Assembly: GCA_016648135.1 (NCBI GenBank)
Contig: JADDOH010002586.1
Span: 124,001 to 188,000, forward strand
From: Agrypnia vestita
Taxonomy: Eukaryota; Arthropoda; Insecta; Trichoptera; Phryganeidae
Reading direction: 5' to 3'
DNA: 64,000 nucleotides
Under the pieces are notes generated by a model. That model searched no databases, was not told where the DNA came from, and saw only the letters and a program-made list of their open reading frames with translations. The translations under genes and the position numbers were made by a program. This document shows, piece after piece, positions 44,310-54,369 of the stretch (the stretch's first letter is position 1; each line of letters starts with the position of its first letter).

Positions 44310-44538
44310 CAGGCGCGTGCAGTGGGAACATTGAAGCATGACTTTTTTGTAAACGTATATTTTTGAAAAAAATAGAAATCAAATATTTATGCTACAGATT
44401 TTTATGATATATCAAAATATGAATACTATGATAACAATTGTGATAGAAATATTACTAAATACATGTTGTATTACGATTTTTTTCCAAATAATTGGTAACG
44501 TAAAAGTCGTGCTGCGATGTTCCCACTGCACGCCCCTG
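44310..44538. mobile_element. hAT-type MITE, copy 2 (229 bp) with perfect 8-bp duplication
   Basis: Flanked on both sides by ATCTCAAC (44302-44309, 44539-44546). Terminal repeats CAGGCGCGTGCAGTGGGAAC and GTTCCCACTGCACGCCCCTG. Internal blocks AAAAATAGAAAT(C/T)AAATATTTAT are shared with copy 1. An 8-bp duplication with CAG-starting ends is the hAT signature. Confidence 0.92.
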
Positions 44539-44579
44539 ATCTCAACTCTCTACAATAGCGAAATAAAATAAATAATCAT

Positions 44580-45445
44580 CAGTGGCATTCGCACCTGATC
44601 ACCCGACACGGTGTGTATGTGCGCGCGTAAAATGATTAGTAGAATAAATTCGCAACCTTCCTGGAGCACCGCGGAGCCTCCCCTGAATAAATAATGAAGG
44701 CCGCGGATATCAATAAGCCGCGAAGGGAGTCGCTCATTGAATTAAAAAAATTAACACGCCGCACCCTCTCGGAAAACGGGAAAATAATTGACACTTAATA
44801 ACGCTGTGCCGGGATTTTATCACTTTCCTCATTATTTTTACAATATTTTCGGTTTTCAGCAAAAACACGGAGACGGGAAAATCACAGCGAATCACAATTA
44901 TCTGAAAATTTCCACTACAACGACTTTCGGCGCAAATCAAATTAATAAAATCTTTTATTAAAAAACAACAAACCTCATTTTTAAATAATTAAATTGATAA
45001 TTTTATATGTGCTAATAAATAAGTGAATACTGTAAATGAATAAAGCACTAAGGGCCAGAATCTTCATTTATAGTCTTTTTCGCTCTTTATGTGCTATTTA
45101 TAATACCTTTTCATTAATATTTTCAGCACTACACTACACACACGTGAGTTAATCATTTTAATACTAATAACTTTAAAATACTCATGTCGTTTAGTGCCTT
45201 ATTTATAAAAAAATGACGCGGCACTTAATACTTATGCGATAAGCATTCCCATATAACTAGGAAATTAACACAGATAGGACTTCAGTGCAGTGTTTAATGT
45301 ATTGGCGAAGGGATACAGTACTAACCTGTATACTTATCTTAAAAATAAATTTTTGGCGCTTAATGCTTTATTCATTTCTAGTGTTCGATTTCGAAAATCT
45401 CAATGATAAGTTGAGCATTAGAATTTTATCACTGCAGAAAATATT
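44580..45445. other. No gene recognised
   Basis: A GC-richer patch at 44.59-44.93 kb (GGAGCACCGCGGAGCC) with no repeats may be conserved noncoding; the rest is AT-rich. Confidence 0.35.
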
Positions 45446-45449
45446 TGAC

Positions 45450-45790
45450 TTTTCATTTCACGGGGGAACAAATGAATCTCTTGAAATTATTACACTTTTT
45501 ATTTATTAAGTCACTGAACACTAACTCAACCGGAGCGCTGTTCTTTACTTCATACTAATTTCGCATTAATCACTTGTCTGTGGAATACTTTATATTCGTC
45601 TTCCAGAATATTCACACGTCTGTGATCGCACTTCACTATCGAACGCCCTATAGGTACTCTCGTAATGTATTTCTGTATACTGCCCTCTGTTTCATTCGTT
45701 TATCTCTAGTTTCTTCTAGCTCCTTTCAAAACAAAAACTGTTGTGTGTGGGCGGTTATGTCACCTTTTAAATAAAGAATGTCATTTCTTA
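45450..45790 (-). mobile_element. LTR relic of the 22.5-kb family, minus strand
   Basis: The plus strand starts CACGGGGGAACAAATGAA, then TTTATTTATTAAGTCACTGA, ACACTAACTC and AGGTACTCTCGTAATG; in minus sense these are the TTAGTGTTCAGTGACTTAAT and GAGAGTACCT-type blocks of the family, with the poly(A) signal AATAAATAAAAAG. No target duplication or internal genes. Confidence 0.55.
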
Positions 45791-45876
45791 TTTTATTTAC
45801 GCTTCAACAGGTCAAGAGGCCCAATTAAAGAAGCGAAACACATCACAAAACACCCATGCTTGAGTAAATCACATTA

Positions 45877-45987
45877 TCCCGGTGAGGTCACAATAATTGT
45901 GACCTCACCGGGAATCGAACCCGGAACCCTCAGCGTGAGAAGCCAGTGTCACACCCACTGGGCTACGAGGCGGCTCTCGTAGCCCAG
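45877..45987 (-). repeat. SINE-C copy with inverted fold-back at both ends
   Basis: The core (about 45897-45975, minus strand) is a tRNA-like SINE head: A box TAGCCCAGTGGG, B box GGTTCGATTCC, a T-arm CCGGG/CCCGG around a 7-base loop, and a possible 6-bp acceptor stem. At its 3' side, 17 bases (45877-45893) are the perfect complement of 45897-45913, with a 3-base loop. At its 5' side, CTGGGCTACGAG and CTCGTAGCCCAG pair perfectly over 12 bases with a 6-base loop (45958-45969, 45976-45987). The other copies (41525, 53517) have no such arms, and beyond the 3' arm the usual ATGTGATTTACTC body resumes, so the arms are additions. Confidence 0.85.
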
Positions 45988-45999
45988 CCCCTAATTAAA

Positions 46000-46760
46000 A
46001 ATAGGCTTAGAATGTTAAAATAACTTAAAAGTCATAATTAATTCATCCAGGCCACGTACCCCAATTATTGATATGAAGCACAACACAAAAACAGGCTTGA
46101 AAAATCACAGATTTATAATGGCCTAGAATCAAACCTGAAAACCTCAACACGACAAGCTAAAATATTCCTTACTATTTAATTTAAAACAATTAAAAAATAT
46201 AAATGTAATTATTTCATCTAAAAATAAGACCAAACCGTCTTAAAACTCCGCGAAATCCAAATAAAAAATGACACACTTCATATCCGAAAAGCTCACGTCC
46301 CGCAGATCTCATATTCCCTTGCATTTTGCACTTATTGGTCTATGATAAACCTCTTTGCTCTTGAGCACTCATTTTCACCGATGTTATTCCTAATGAATTT
46401 TAAAGTCTCGTCTCTTGCCGGCAATCCACCGAAGACGTGCAAAGAATAAGCGACTTTAAACGCTCGTGCGGAAATCATAAGACCCTATGTATGTCTTTCG
46501 CTACTCGAAACTGGGTCTTATTTACATTTGCAAGTGGATCAGATTCAGATTTTGTCGAGTGAGCGCTTGCGATTTTTGTGAATCTGTACGGAGCTGTTTT
46601 AACAAGATTTTTATATTGCGAGAAATGATTATCGCTCCGGCATGTGCTACGATAATGGCGGTTATCCTTTGTACTTCTTCATTCCAGTACATTTTAAAAA
46701 TAAATATAATAACTATACTACCCGGCACCAATATGGGTTTTTGTAAATATTAATTTCATA
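46000..46760. other. No gene recognised
   Basis: Mixed composition without a repeat partner. Opposite-strand open frames at 46.49-46.75 kb overlap and have no domain. Confidence 0.4.
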
Positions 46761-46769
46761 TATAATAAT

Positions 46770-47323
46770 CAGAGATGTGACTTATCTAAGATACAAGTAT
46801 TTGAAACACAGATACAAGATGCAAAATACGTATTTTCATCTTGTATCTGAAATACTTTTTTGAATATTCATCTTGTATCTTGTATTTAGATACATTATTT
46901 TGGTATCTTAATATTTTTTAAATACTAAGATTACTAGGATACTTTTTTCCAATGATGTACCTGTAATGAGACCTCATCGAAGAAAAATCAGCGATAAAAT
47001 GTTTGAAGAACTGGTTTTACTTAAGTCTCAATTAAAACCTTAAAAATATAATATTTTAATTTGTCACATTTGCGTGATCAACGCGATTTATACGTAAATA
47101 ATTTACGTAAAAAAATAAACTTACATTCAATTAAATGTGTTTCCTTACAAAAGAATTTTATCTTTAAAAAGTATTTGGAAGATATGTATTTGTATCTATT
47201 ATTTCAAATACCATTTCAGAAAGTTATTTGTATCTGGTATTTGAAATACTTTGAATTTTATATTCCAAGTATTTTGAATTTTGTATTCCAGATACTTTGT
47301 ATAGGGTATCTTGTACATCACTG
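46770..47323. mobile_element. Non-autonomous hAT-type element (554 bp), perfect 8-bp duplication
   Basis: ATAATAAT lies on both sides (46762-46769, 47324-47331). The ends read CAGAGATGTGAC and ACATCACTG, an imperfect terminal inverted repeat. Both subterminal 200 bp are packed with GTATCT/AGATAC and TTGAAATAC motifs in both orientations, typical of hAT transposase-binding regions. No transposase is encoded; the open frame at 47061 is not one. Confidence 0.9.
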
Positions 47324-47394
47324 ATAATAATAAATATTAAGAAAATATGTATGGAAATAAAAAATACCTGTTTTTAATTTTGCTTTTTTAATTT

Positions 47395-47470
47395 ACTTGA
47401 CACACGTTTCGCCTCGTAAGTGCATTATTAATCTTCAAATCAAACGAATAAAATCGAGTATAAGTATTTT
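47395..47470 (-). repeat. LINE-tail-like stem-loop motif
   Basis: Minus strand AATAATGCACTTACGAGGCGAAACGTGTGTC resembles the GA-rich stem followed by GAAACG common in LINE 3' ends. Degenerate. Confidence 0.3.
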
Positions 47471-47559
47471 ATTTATATGTGATAATAGAGTTATACAACA
47501 CTGATGTGATGTGACGGACAAAATAGTTATTTTAACTGTGATTGTATAACCATTATGTG

Positions 47560-50125
47560 AGATTCGTACCTGATTTTATCGATTATATTTTTGGAAATTC
47601 ACTGGGCAACTAAATCTTAGTTACAAATTATCATTCTAATCGAATACAGGTCGATTTTTTGCTCATGGCACTGTACAGTCGGCCAATGATGAATCTGTTG
47701 TAAGTGTTTGATTTTTTTTATTATAAGTAATAGTGTCACTAATGCGTCAACCATGTATGGTTCCGTCATCCTTTTTACACTCATATATTTAGGTATTTTA
47801 AATCACAATATAGTGCGCGCGGTGTTCATAACCGATATTATGCGCACTAATGACAAATGTATTGTTGCATTTACTGTCTAGCGTGAAACTACTCATATAA
47901 CTTAGTCTCTTTCTCGCATACCAATGTGTGTATCGGTACACAACATATTCTTGGTGCAACATATTTTTCACAACTCAATTGACCTGCACCAATCACACGC
48001 ATAGGCCCGAATTCAGAGTCAATGCGCCTTAAAAGTGTTATTTTGTACTGAAAATTATGATTTTAATGCGTACCTTAACCTTTAAATCGTCGAAGTATGG
48101 ACTTTGAAGTTGAGCCATAGGCACAGTGACGGTTTCAGTCCATTACTACTACAAACCTATCCCGAAACAGTAAAAAGTAAAATATTTAATTAATGACGAA
48201 AGAAAAAAAAAACAAAACCAATTAAGTTATCACATCTTTAAAAATTTCCATAAATTACATTTAATAGTACTTATTACGTATGTCGTTGAACATCTTTTAT
48301 TTTCATATCCATGGTTCGGGGATCTTAAATGAAAAGTCAAACTTTATGGGGTAATAAACGCAATGCTTTGTTACGTAACAGTTTGCGCCTACCACTGTAT
48401 TAGCATAAGCAGAGAACAACACATGCATTAGTGATTTGACTTCCATGAGCGCAATAAATTCGAGTCTTAGGTAATAATATTATGTTTTATAAACAAGCCT
48501 TCTTATTTTATGCCTTTGTATCCAGCCATCCACTTTTGACCATAAACGTGTCTCTGTGATTTGGTGCGTGGTTGATTTTTTTTTATCGGCTTTAGACATT
48601 AATTTGTGTATTTTCTTTTAAAATGGTTAGAGATTTTATTCTTTATTATATATTAAAAATGATTTTCAGTAATTATAGTAAAGCTGAGAATCTTGATATT
48701 ATATAACATTGTCTAAAATTACTACATTTAGTTAACATGAATGTAAAATGTGTTAGATAAATACCCATTTAAAAAATAATTAATAATTATTTAACTACTG
48801 GTTCAATTCTAAATTTTTTTTCTAATAATTTAAAAATAATATTTCAATTAATTTAGAAAAACAAAAAGCAAAAAACATCATTCATATTGATATTTTGACA
48901 TTTATAAAACACCCTGACGATGGAGTGGTTTTTCAGAAACATGTAGGTATAATTAATAAATATATATAGATACAAACAAATTTTAAAATCTTTTTTTTTA
49001 ATAACTGCTTTAGCAATTGAATTTAAAAAAATTCTTTTGTAAAAAAAAATATGTGATATAAAATTGGTTTTTTTTTCTAAATATCTTATATTATATAATA
49101 TTTAAATATCTGTATCGGGTTAAATTCGGTGTGTTATATTCGGGCTAATGCGGTACATATTATTTAAAATGCGTAAGTATATTCCTGCGAAATGCTAAAC
49201 ATTCACATTAACTCGACTTTTAGGACCACAAGGATGGATAAAAGAGTGTTTTAAAGGGTTTCAGAACGTCTCATGGGCGAACAATCCTCAGCAATGAGAA
49301 AGACGATGAGAGAAAAAGAAAACAGCGAAAATGACGAATGAAAATGAAAGAAATGGCTTAGATGAAAACTGAGACAAATAAAGTGAAAGGCAAAGTAACC
49401 CCCCATTCTATGATTAACAAGATTGTTATAATTGGTGATTGTTATCATATCTAAATGTGGAGGCCATCTATATTATATCAATGTTTTCTATGTTTCTTTG
49501 TTATGCTGTTGGTCTACCATGAATAATAAATAAATTAATAAAATAAAATATTTCGCATCTAGACCGCAAGACTTATCATTAAAAAAAAAACATTATTGAG
49601 TTATGAATGATATATTTTTGTAGATCGTTGGTTCTACTATGTACCAAAAATCATCTTTGTGTTACTTTCCATTATTATTTTACATTACAGAGTGATCTAA
49701 ATTGAGTGTAAGAATATATATTATGAAATGTGATTCTTTTATATAAAATATTTTATAAAAATATTTTGTGATATTTATATGCATAAGTATATCTTTTATA
49801 GCTTACAGTACTATTTGCATTCTACAACAATTAAAAATTTTAAGCCCCGTTATCTAAGAATGCATATTTTAGAATGTTCTGATACGATCTGTCAAATTAC
49901 AATATTTCGATCATAGCAATCCTCCTAACCGACTTATTTCAGAGAGTTATGAACAGACAGATTCGAAATTAGGATAGTTGATTCATTTTACATCTTTGAT
50001 CATATACATCACATCGAAATTAACGAAGTGTATAATATTATATAATGGTGGTCAAAACATGATATTATGATAGCACTTACCAACGAGATAAGACCCGATG
50101 GCTACTTACTAGAAAAGATTTTATT
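47560..50125. other. No gene recognised; AT-rich
   Basis: Long AT-rich stretch. CCCTGACGATGGAGTGGTTTTTCAGAAACATG near 48911 resembles a LINE-tail stem-loop. Nothing else supported. Confidence 0.4.
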
Positions 50126-50129
50126 TTAT

Positions 50130-50545
50130 TTTTTACTCCCTTTATAGTAAACTCGTGGCGTCTGCTTGCTTGACGAAAAAACTTTGGATTGATTTTTAAG
50201 CCTTTTCCCATGATCCGATCGAGCTGAAACTTTGCAAGCATCCTGGTGACGATCAAGAATATCTATCAAATTTTCGTTAAAAAAAAAAATTTGGGATTTT
50301 TCAAATTTTTAATGGTTTTTTCATACAACTTACCAAGTTGTATGAAAATATTTCAACGCGTCTGGTAGACATGGAACCTGATTATAGTATAATTTTGGAT
50401 TTTTGGAAATTTTTTATTACTCCCTTTCGTAGCGTCGCTCGACCGAAGTCCAACGCGTAGGTTAAGCGCCAAACCAGTTTCCACTAGTAAATGAGAAAGG
50501 GAGTATAATAAAAACTTGGTTTTTATGGGTTAATTTTTTATCCTT
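50130..50545 (+). repeat. Repeat E1, copy 3
   Basis: Begins TTTTTACTCCCTTTATAG, then CGTGGCGTCTGCTTGCTTGA, GAGCTGAAACTTTGCAAGCA and ends GAGAAAGGGAGTATAATAAA, AACTTGGTTTTTATGGG. An internal second ACTCCCTTTCG at about 50421 suggests a partial duplication or two nested copies. Confidence 0.65.
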
Positions 50546-50939
50546 CTGCATATTATTTATAACTTTTAATTAGGAAACACCCACTCTTGTAATATACATA
50601 TTGTGTTAAACATTTGTATTATAATATTTATTAAATCTTTGAACCACATCCAGATTTTTTTTTAAATGAACCTCCTTCTCTAATATTCGATTTTTACACT
50701 TTTTTTAGTATTCCGATGTTTTAATCAATATAAGATTAAACGTCGTGTCTTATATAAAAAAAAATAAACACATTTCGATCGTAAATAAGAGCACTACGTG
50801 ATCTTCTATTCAAATGTTTTATTATTTTAGAAAAGTCATATAAAAATCATAAATTAATCGTATTACAAAAATAATAAAGATTCATATTTCGGAAAACGTT
50901 ACATTTTCAATTTTCAATGCACGCACCACGTTCATGCTC

Positions 50940-51140
50940 AAAATAACTATCGCCTGGCGAGCAAGGGGGCGGGTGGACGGCTCTGGGGCTGGCGGCCCGC
51001 CCTCCCCCGCAGCACACGAGCCATGTACTTTAGGGGTTCGGGGGTGCAATACAACAAATCAATACGCGGGCGCGGCGCAGTGACCGCTTGTCCCGCTCTC
51101 CCCTCGTATTTCCAACACAGCCTTAGAACGGTGACCAAAC
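50940..51140. other. GC-rich island
   Basis: About 200 bp of strongly GC-rich sequence (GGGGGCGGGTGGACGG, GCGGGCGCGGCGCAGTG) in AT-rich surroundings. The minus frame spanning it has no domain. Confidence 0.4.
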
Positions 51141-51244
51141 TTCAACAGCCTTAAAGTAAACAGAGCTTCCAAAAATGTTTTCAAACTTGCATTAAAAGTA
51201 TGCATTTCAATATTCCCGATAGTCAAAGTTCAATTCCTATTTCT

Positions 51245-51567
51245 ATACCTTGTGTGACCCTAAAAATTGCGAAGCAAATTTTAGGGTCACACAAGCAAAA
51301 AAAAAAGAAAAAGCAAAAGCAAAACTAGCAATTGATGAAATACAAGACGAAGACACAAAATTACAAAAAATACATGAAAAACATCAACACAACACTAGAA
51401 TGGCTCAAAACTATCACCTAACACACGCCAAAACAAAAACAGGACAATCCCGACTAATTTGCAACGGATTAAAACTATACAATGACCTGCCACAACAGAC
51501 CAAACAACTGACCACTGACAAATTCAAAACAGATGTGACAAAAATGTTAAAACTCGGCCAACTATAA
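51245..51567 (+). pseudogene. LINE C-terminal reading frame with a 22-bp hairpin at its start
   Basis: The open frame of about 105 residues ends in NTRMAQNYHLTHAKTKTG, then CNGLKLYNDLPQQTK and FKTDVTKMLKLGQL. That LKLYN-LP block followed by FK-K(M/L)L is the C-terminal signature of CR1/Jockey-type LINEs. The first part is lysine-rich. Bases 51249-51270 and 51274-51295 pair over 22 bp with one mismatch around GAA, inside the frame. There is no ATG context and no upstream LINE core, so I treat it as a fragment. It is uninterrupted, which is unusual here. Confidence 0.6.
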
Positions 51568-51689
51568 AAAAATGACTTTGTATCTAAATCATATTATTAT
51601 CATTTCTTACATTCAATCATGTAAAAATGTTATCTATAAACCTTTTAGGTTTCCATTATATTTTAAATAAAAAAAATTAAAATAAAAAT

Positions 51690-51713
51690 GCTTATAATAT
51701 ATATATATATATA
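51690..51713. repeat. (TA)n tract, left flank of mariner copy 3
   Basis: TATATATATATATAT immediately precedes the mariner and resumes at 52827-52877, so the element inserted inside a TA microsatellite. Confidence 0.9.
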
Positions 51714-52826
51714 TTAGGTCCTTACATATGAAATTGGCGTTTAGTATGGGAGGAACATAAAGCCGATTTTTTTTTATTATAATATATTTATTTAATCAAA
51801 GTATGTACCATTGCTATCTATGCACTTTTGCCATCTCATAGGTAGTTCATCGATCCCTTTACTAAAAAAACCATTCGGACGGGAATCAATAAAATCTTTG
51901 AAGGCGGTTTGGACTGCCCCATCGGAGTTGAATTTTTTCCTTTGCAAGAAGTTATCCAAATTTCGAAAAAAATGGTAATCTGTTGGGGCAAGGTCCGGAG
52001 AGTACGGTGGATGTCTTAGACATTCCAATTGAAGCTCCTCTAATTTGGTAGCCGTCTGTTGTGCAGTGTGTGGTCTAGCGTTATCATGAAGCAGCAGTGG
52101 CCTAGAGCGATTAACCAGCCTCGGTTGTTTAGCAGCTAGCTTTTCCATCATGGTTTGCAGTTGCTGACAATAGACATCTGCCGTAATCGTCTGGCCAGAT
52201 TTAAGAAAGCTGTAGTGAACGACACCAGCACTAGTCCACCAAACGCTCACAAGTAACTCGCGTTTGTTGATTTGCTTCACTCAATTCGTGAGGTACCCAC
52301 CTTTCAAGCTTTTTCACCTTACCAATTTGCTTCAAGTGGATTAAAACAGTTTTATCACTAACACCGCAGCCTGCAGCTAACTCGGATGTGGTTTGCGATG
52401 GATCCGCTTCCACAATAGCCTTCAATTCTTCATTATCAACTTTGGTCTCCGGCCGTCCACGGGGCTTGTTCTGCAGGTCGAAATTTCCAGAACGAAAACG
52501 TTGGAACCAAAAACGCACTGTGTTTTCTTTTGCGGCACCGTCGCCATACACATCATTAATCCTTCGAGCCGTTTCTGCAGCACTGGTGCCACGGTGGAAC
52601 TCGTACTCGTAAATAACGCGATATTTCAAGTTTTTCATTTTGTAAACTGAGTGACGCAAAGAAAAAAACAATTGAGGAAAAAACAAATGAATTATAATTT
52701 TCAAAACACAAATACATGAGTAAATAGCTGTATAAATTTGGATTTGGAATTCCTAACCAAAGAGAAGATATTTGAGATCAAATTTGCCAGTACGGCAAAA
52801 CGCCAATTTCATATGTAAGGACCTAA
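51714..52826 (-). mobile_element. Mariner element, copy 3 (1113 bp, internal deletion)
   Basis: Same terminal inverted repeats as the other copies, flanked by TA. It is 172 bp shorter than copy 2 because of a 173-bp deletion with its junction at 52258/52259. It inserted in a (TA)n tract, where every site is a suitable target. Confidence 0.95.
51792..52638 (-). pseudogene. Mariner transposase, copy 3, 173-bp deletion and frameshift
   Basis: From the ATG at 52638 the frame is intact through both helix-turn-helix motifs and WVPHEL, then hits the deletion after about 126 codons. The loss matches 36756-36928 of copy 2 and removes the first catalytic aspartate block. Because 173 is not a multiple of 3, the rest (from LLVSVWW through HDNARPH and APTDYHFF to the stop at 51792) is out of register. 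Notably it has CAA and not the stop of copy 1. Confidence 0.93.
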
Positions 52827-52877
52827 TATATATATATATATATATATATATCTATATATATATATATATATATATAA
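52827..52877. repeat. (TA)n tract, right flank of mariner copy 3
   Basis: About 50 bp of TA repeats with one CT interruption. Confidence 0.9.
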
Positions 52878-53375
52878 ACTTAAAGGAAATGTATACCAGA
52901 CTATTATTAGATCCGCGATAATGTATGATTCTAAATGCTGGACTATGTACGAGTACAACTCCTACTCTAGGCAACTTGAAACAACAGAAATGTGAGTGCT
53001 TAGATGGTCGGCAGGAGTAACACTAAAATAGAAGATTAAAAGTTCATTCATGCATTCATGGCAGCCTGGGTGTCACGGACATAAAACAGTGAGCTGGAAA
53101 AACAACAGCTGAGATGATACAGGCAGGTAAGAAGAGACCACCAGATCACACGGTTAAGCGGGCAATGTCTATAGAGCTTCATCGACAGTCATCCAGAGAA
53201 AGACCAAAGGACTCCTGGATGACTCAATGCTCCAAGATCCTGCAGAAATGGCCTAGATGAAAGCCACACCCAAAACCAAAGAAAACACAGCTTTAGAACG
53301 AGAAAAACCGCCCCAATAGCCTACCTAGGCAATTAGTTGGGACAGTGGAAGGAAGAAGAAGAAGATTCCTACTCC
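52878..53375 (+). pseudogene. RTE-like LINE C-terminal fragment
   Basis: LKGNVYQTIIRSAIMYDSKC, then RQLETTEM, LRWSAGVTLK, SFMHSWQPGC in shifting frames match the order of the RTE thumb and end region (Y-C-W, RMLRW-GVT, G-LGV-I). A basic stretch with RWSDD-type end is replaced by LQKWPR. It ends in AGAAGAAGAAGAAG. Many stops. Confidence 0.7.
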
Positions 53376-53516
53376 TATTCTTTTGATCTATGTTAAAGGT
53401 GTGTTCTATTCTTAAAAGAATCAAAAATAATATGAATCAAAATAACCGTAATACCATTGTAATTCAATGAATAAAGGTCTTAACCAATTTATTACAGAAA
53501 ATCTTATCAAAAATAC

Positions 53517-53690
53517 AGCGGCTCTCTTAGTCCAGTGGGCAAGACACTAGCGTCTCTACCAGGGATTCCGGAATCGATTCCCGATAAGGTCACAACACAT
53601 CTATGAGATTTTATGAAGGACGGGTGTGTGTTGTGTTTAGCTACAATAATTAAGCCTCATGGCCTGTTCTTAACTCATTTTGAAACCTAT
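53517..53690 (+). repeat. SINE-C copy, plus strand
   Basis: CTTAGTCCAGTGGGCAAGAC (A box), ACCAGGGATTCC, GGAATCGATTCCC (B box), ATAAGGTCACAACACATCTATGAGATTTTATGA. The tail continues with TTGTGTTTAGCTACAATAATTAAGCC. Confidence 0.75.
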
Positions 53691-53699
53691 TTTGCTTAA

Positions 53700-54250
53700 A
53701 TATATTAAGTTTATGAATCTACTTGATAATTATATATGAATCTATTTGATGATTGGGTAGATATCGAATGTAACTCAATCGTACAATGTAAAGGTTGAAT
53801 ACTTATTTTTTTAAGTGGATTAAGTCGAAAATCATGTTTATATTATATCTTATATATGGCTGCAATATTTTTTATAGCAGCAGAATTGTTACTAATAATG
53901 TATTTAAATGAAAAACACTTTAAGAAAGTGAAAACGTGTTATGATATGTGGTATTTACGAAGGGGTAGATAGAGAAAATAATGTATTAAAAGTACAAAGA
54001 AGGTATTAGAGTACTTTTTTAGTTTGTATGAGATTTAAAAAGAAAGTACATTTAGTACGTCTTATCGTTTATTTGACGACATGGTAAATTATGCATTAGT
54101 AAGATATTGCGAAAAAAAGTTCATTTTATCTGTGTTGAGCATACTAGCAAACTAAAGATTTAATATAATTATAAAAAATAAGCTAAGTCGACAGAGAATC
54201 AAACAAGTTTTATGATTGTATCGCTTTTGTTTTAAGCTTCTAATCAATTG
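53700..54250. other. No gene recognised; AT-rich
   Basis: Nothing supported. Confidence 0.4.
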
Positions 54251-54254
54251 TCCG

Positions 54255-54365
54255 TCCTGACGAAGATACAGTTGTATCGAAACCGGTGGAAGTAAAGTTG
54301 CTCCAAGTGATTAATTATTTAGATTGATTAAGAAATTGACATGTCTGACAGAATAAAGAAATATT
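54255..54365 (+). repeat. LINE-type 3' tail with stem-loop
   Basis: CCTGACGAAGATACAGTTGTATCGAAACCGG contains GATACA-GT-TGTATC, a perfect 6-bp stem, followed by GAAACC. This CTGA-GAAG...stem...GAAACC arrangement is a common end of LINE or related elements. It is followed by GAATAAAGAAA. Confidence 0.5.
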
Positions 54366-54369
54366 ATTC

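Noticed and set aside
45897..45975. A functional tRNA gene on the minus strand
   Set aside because: A and B boxes and a T-arm are good, but the anticodon stem does not form and related diverged copies with shared non-tRNA bodies show it is a SINE head.
51250..51567. A host gene at the 105-codon frame
   Set aside because: Its C-terminal block is that of CR1/Jockey-type LINEs, so a retrotransposon fragment is the simpler reading even though the frame is open.
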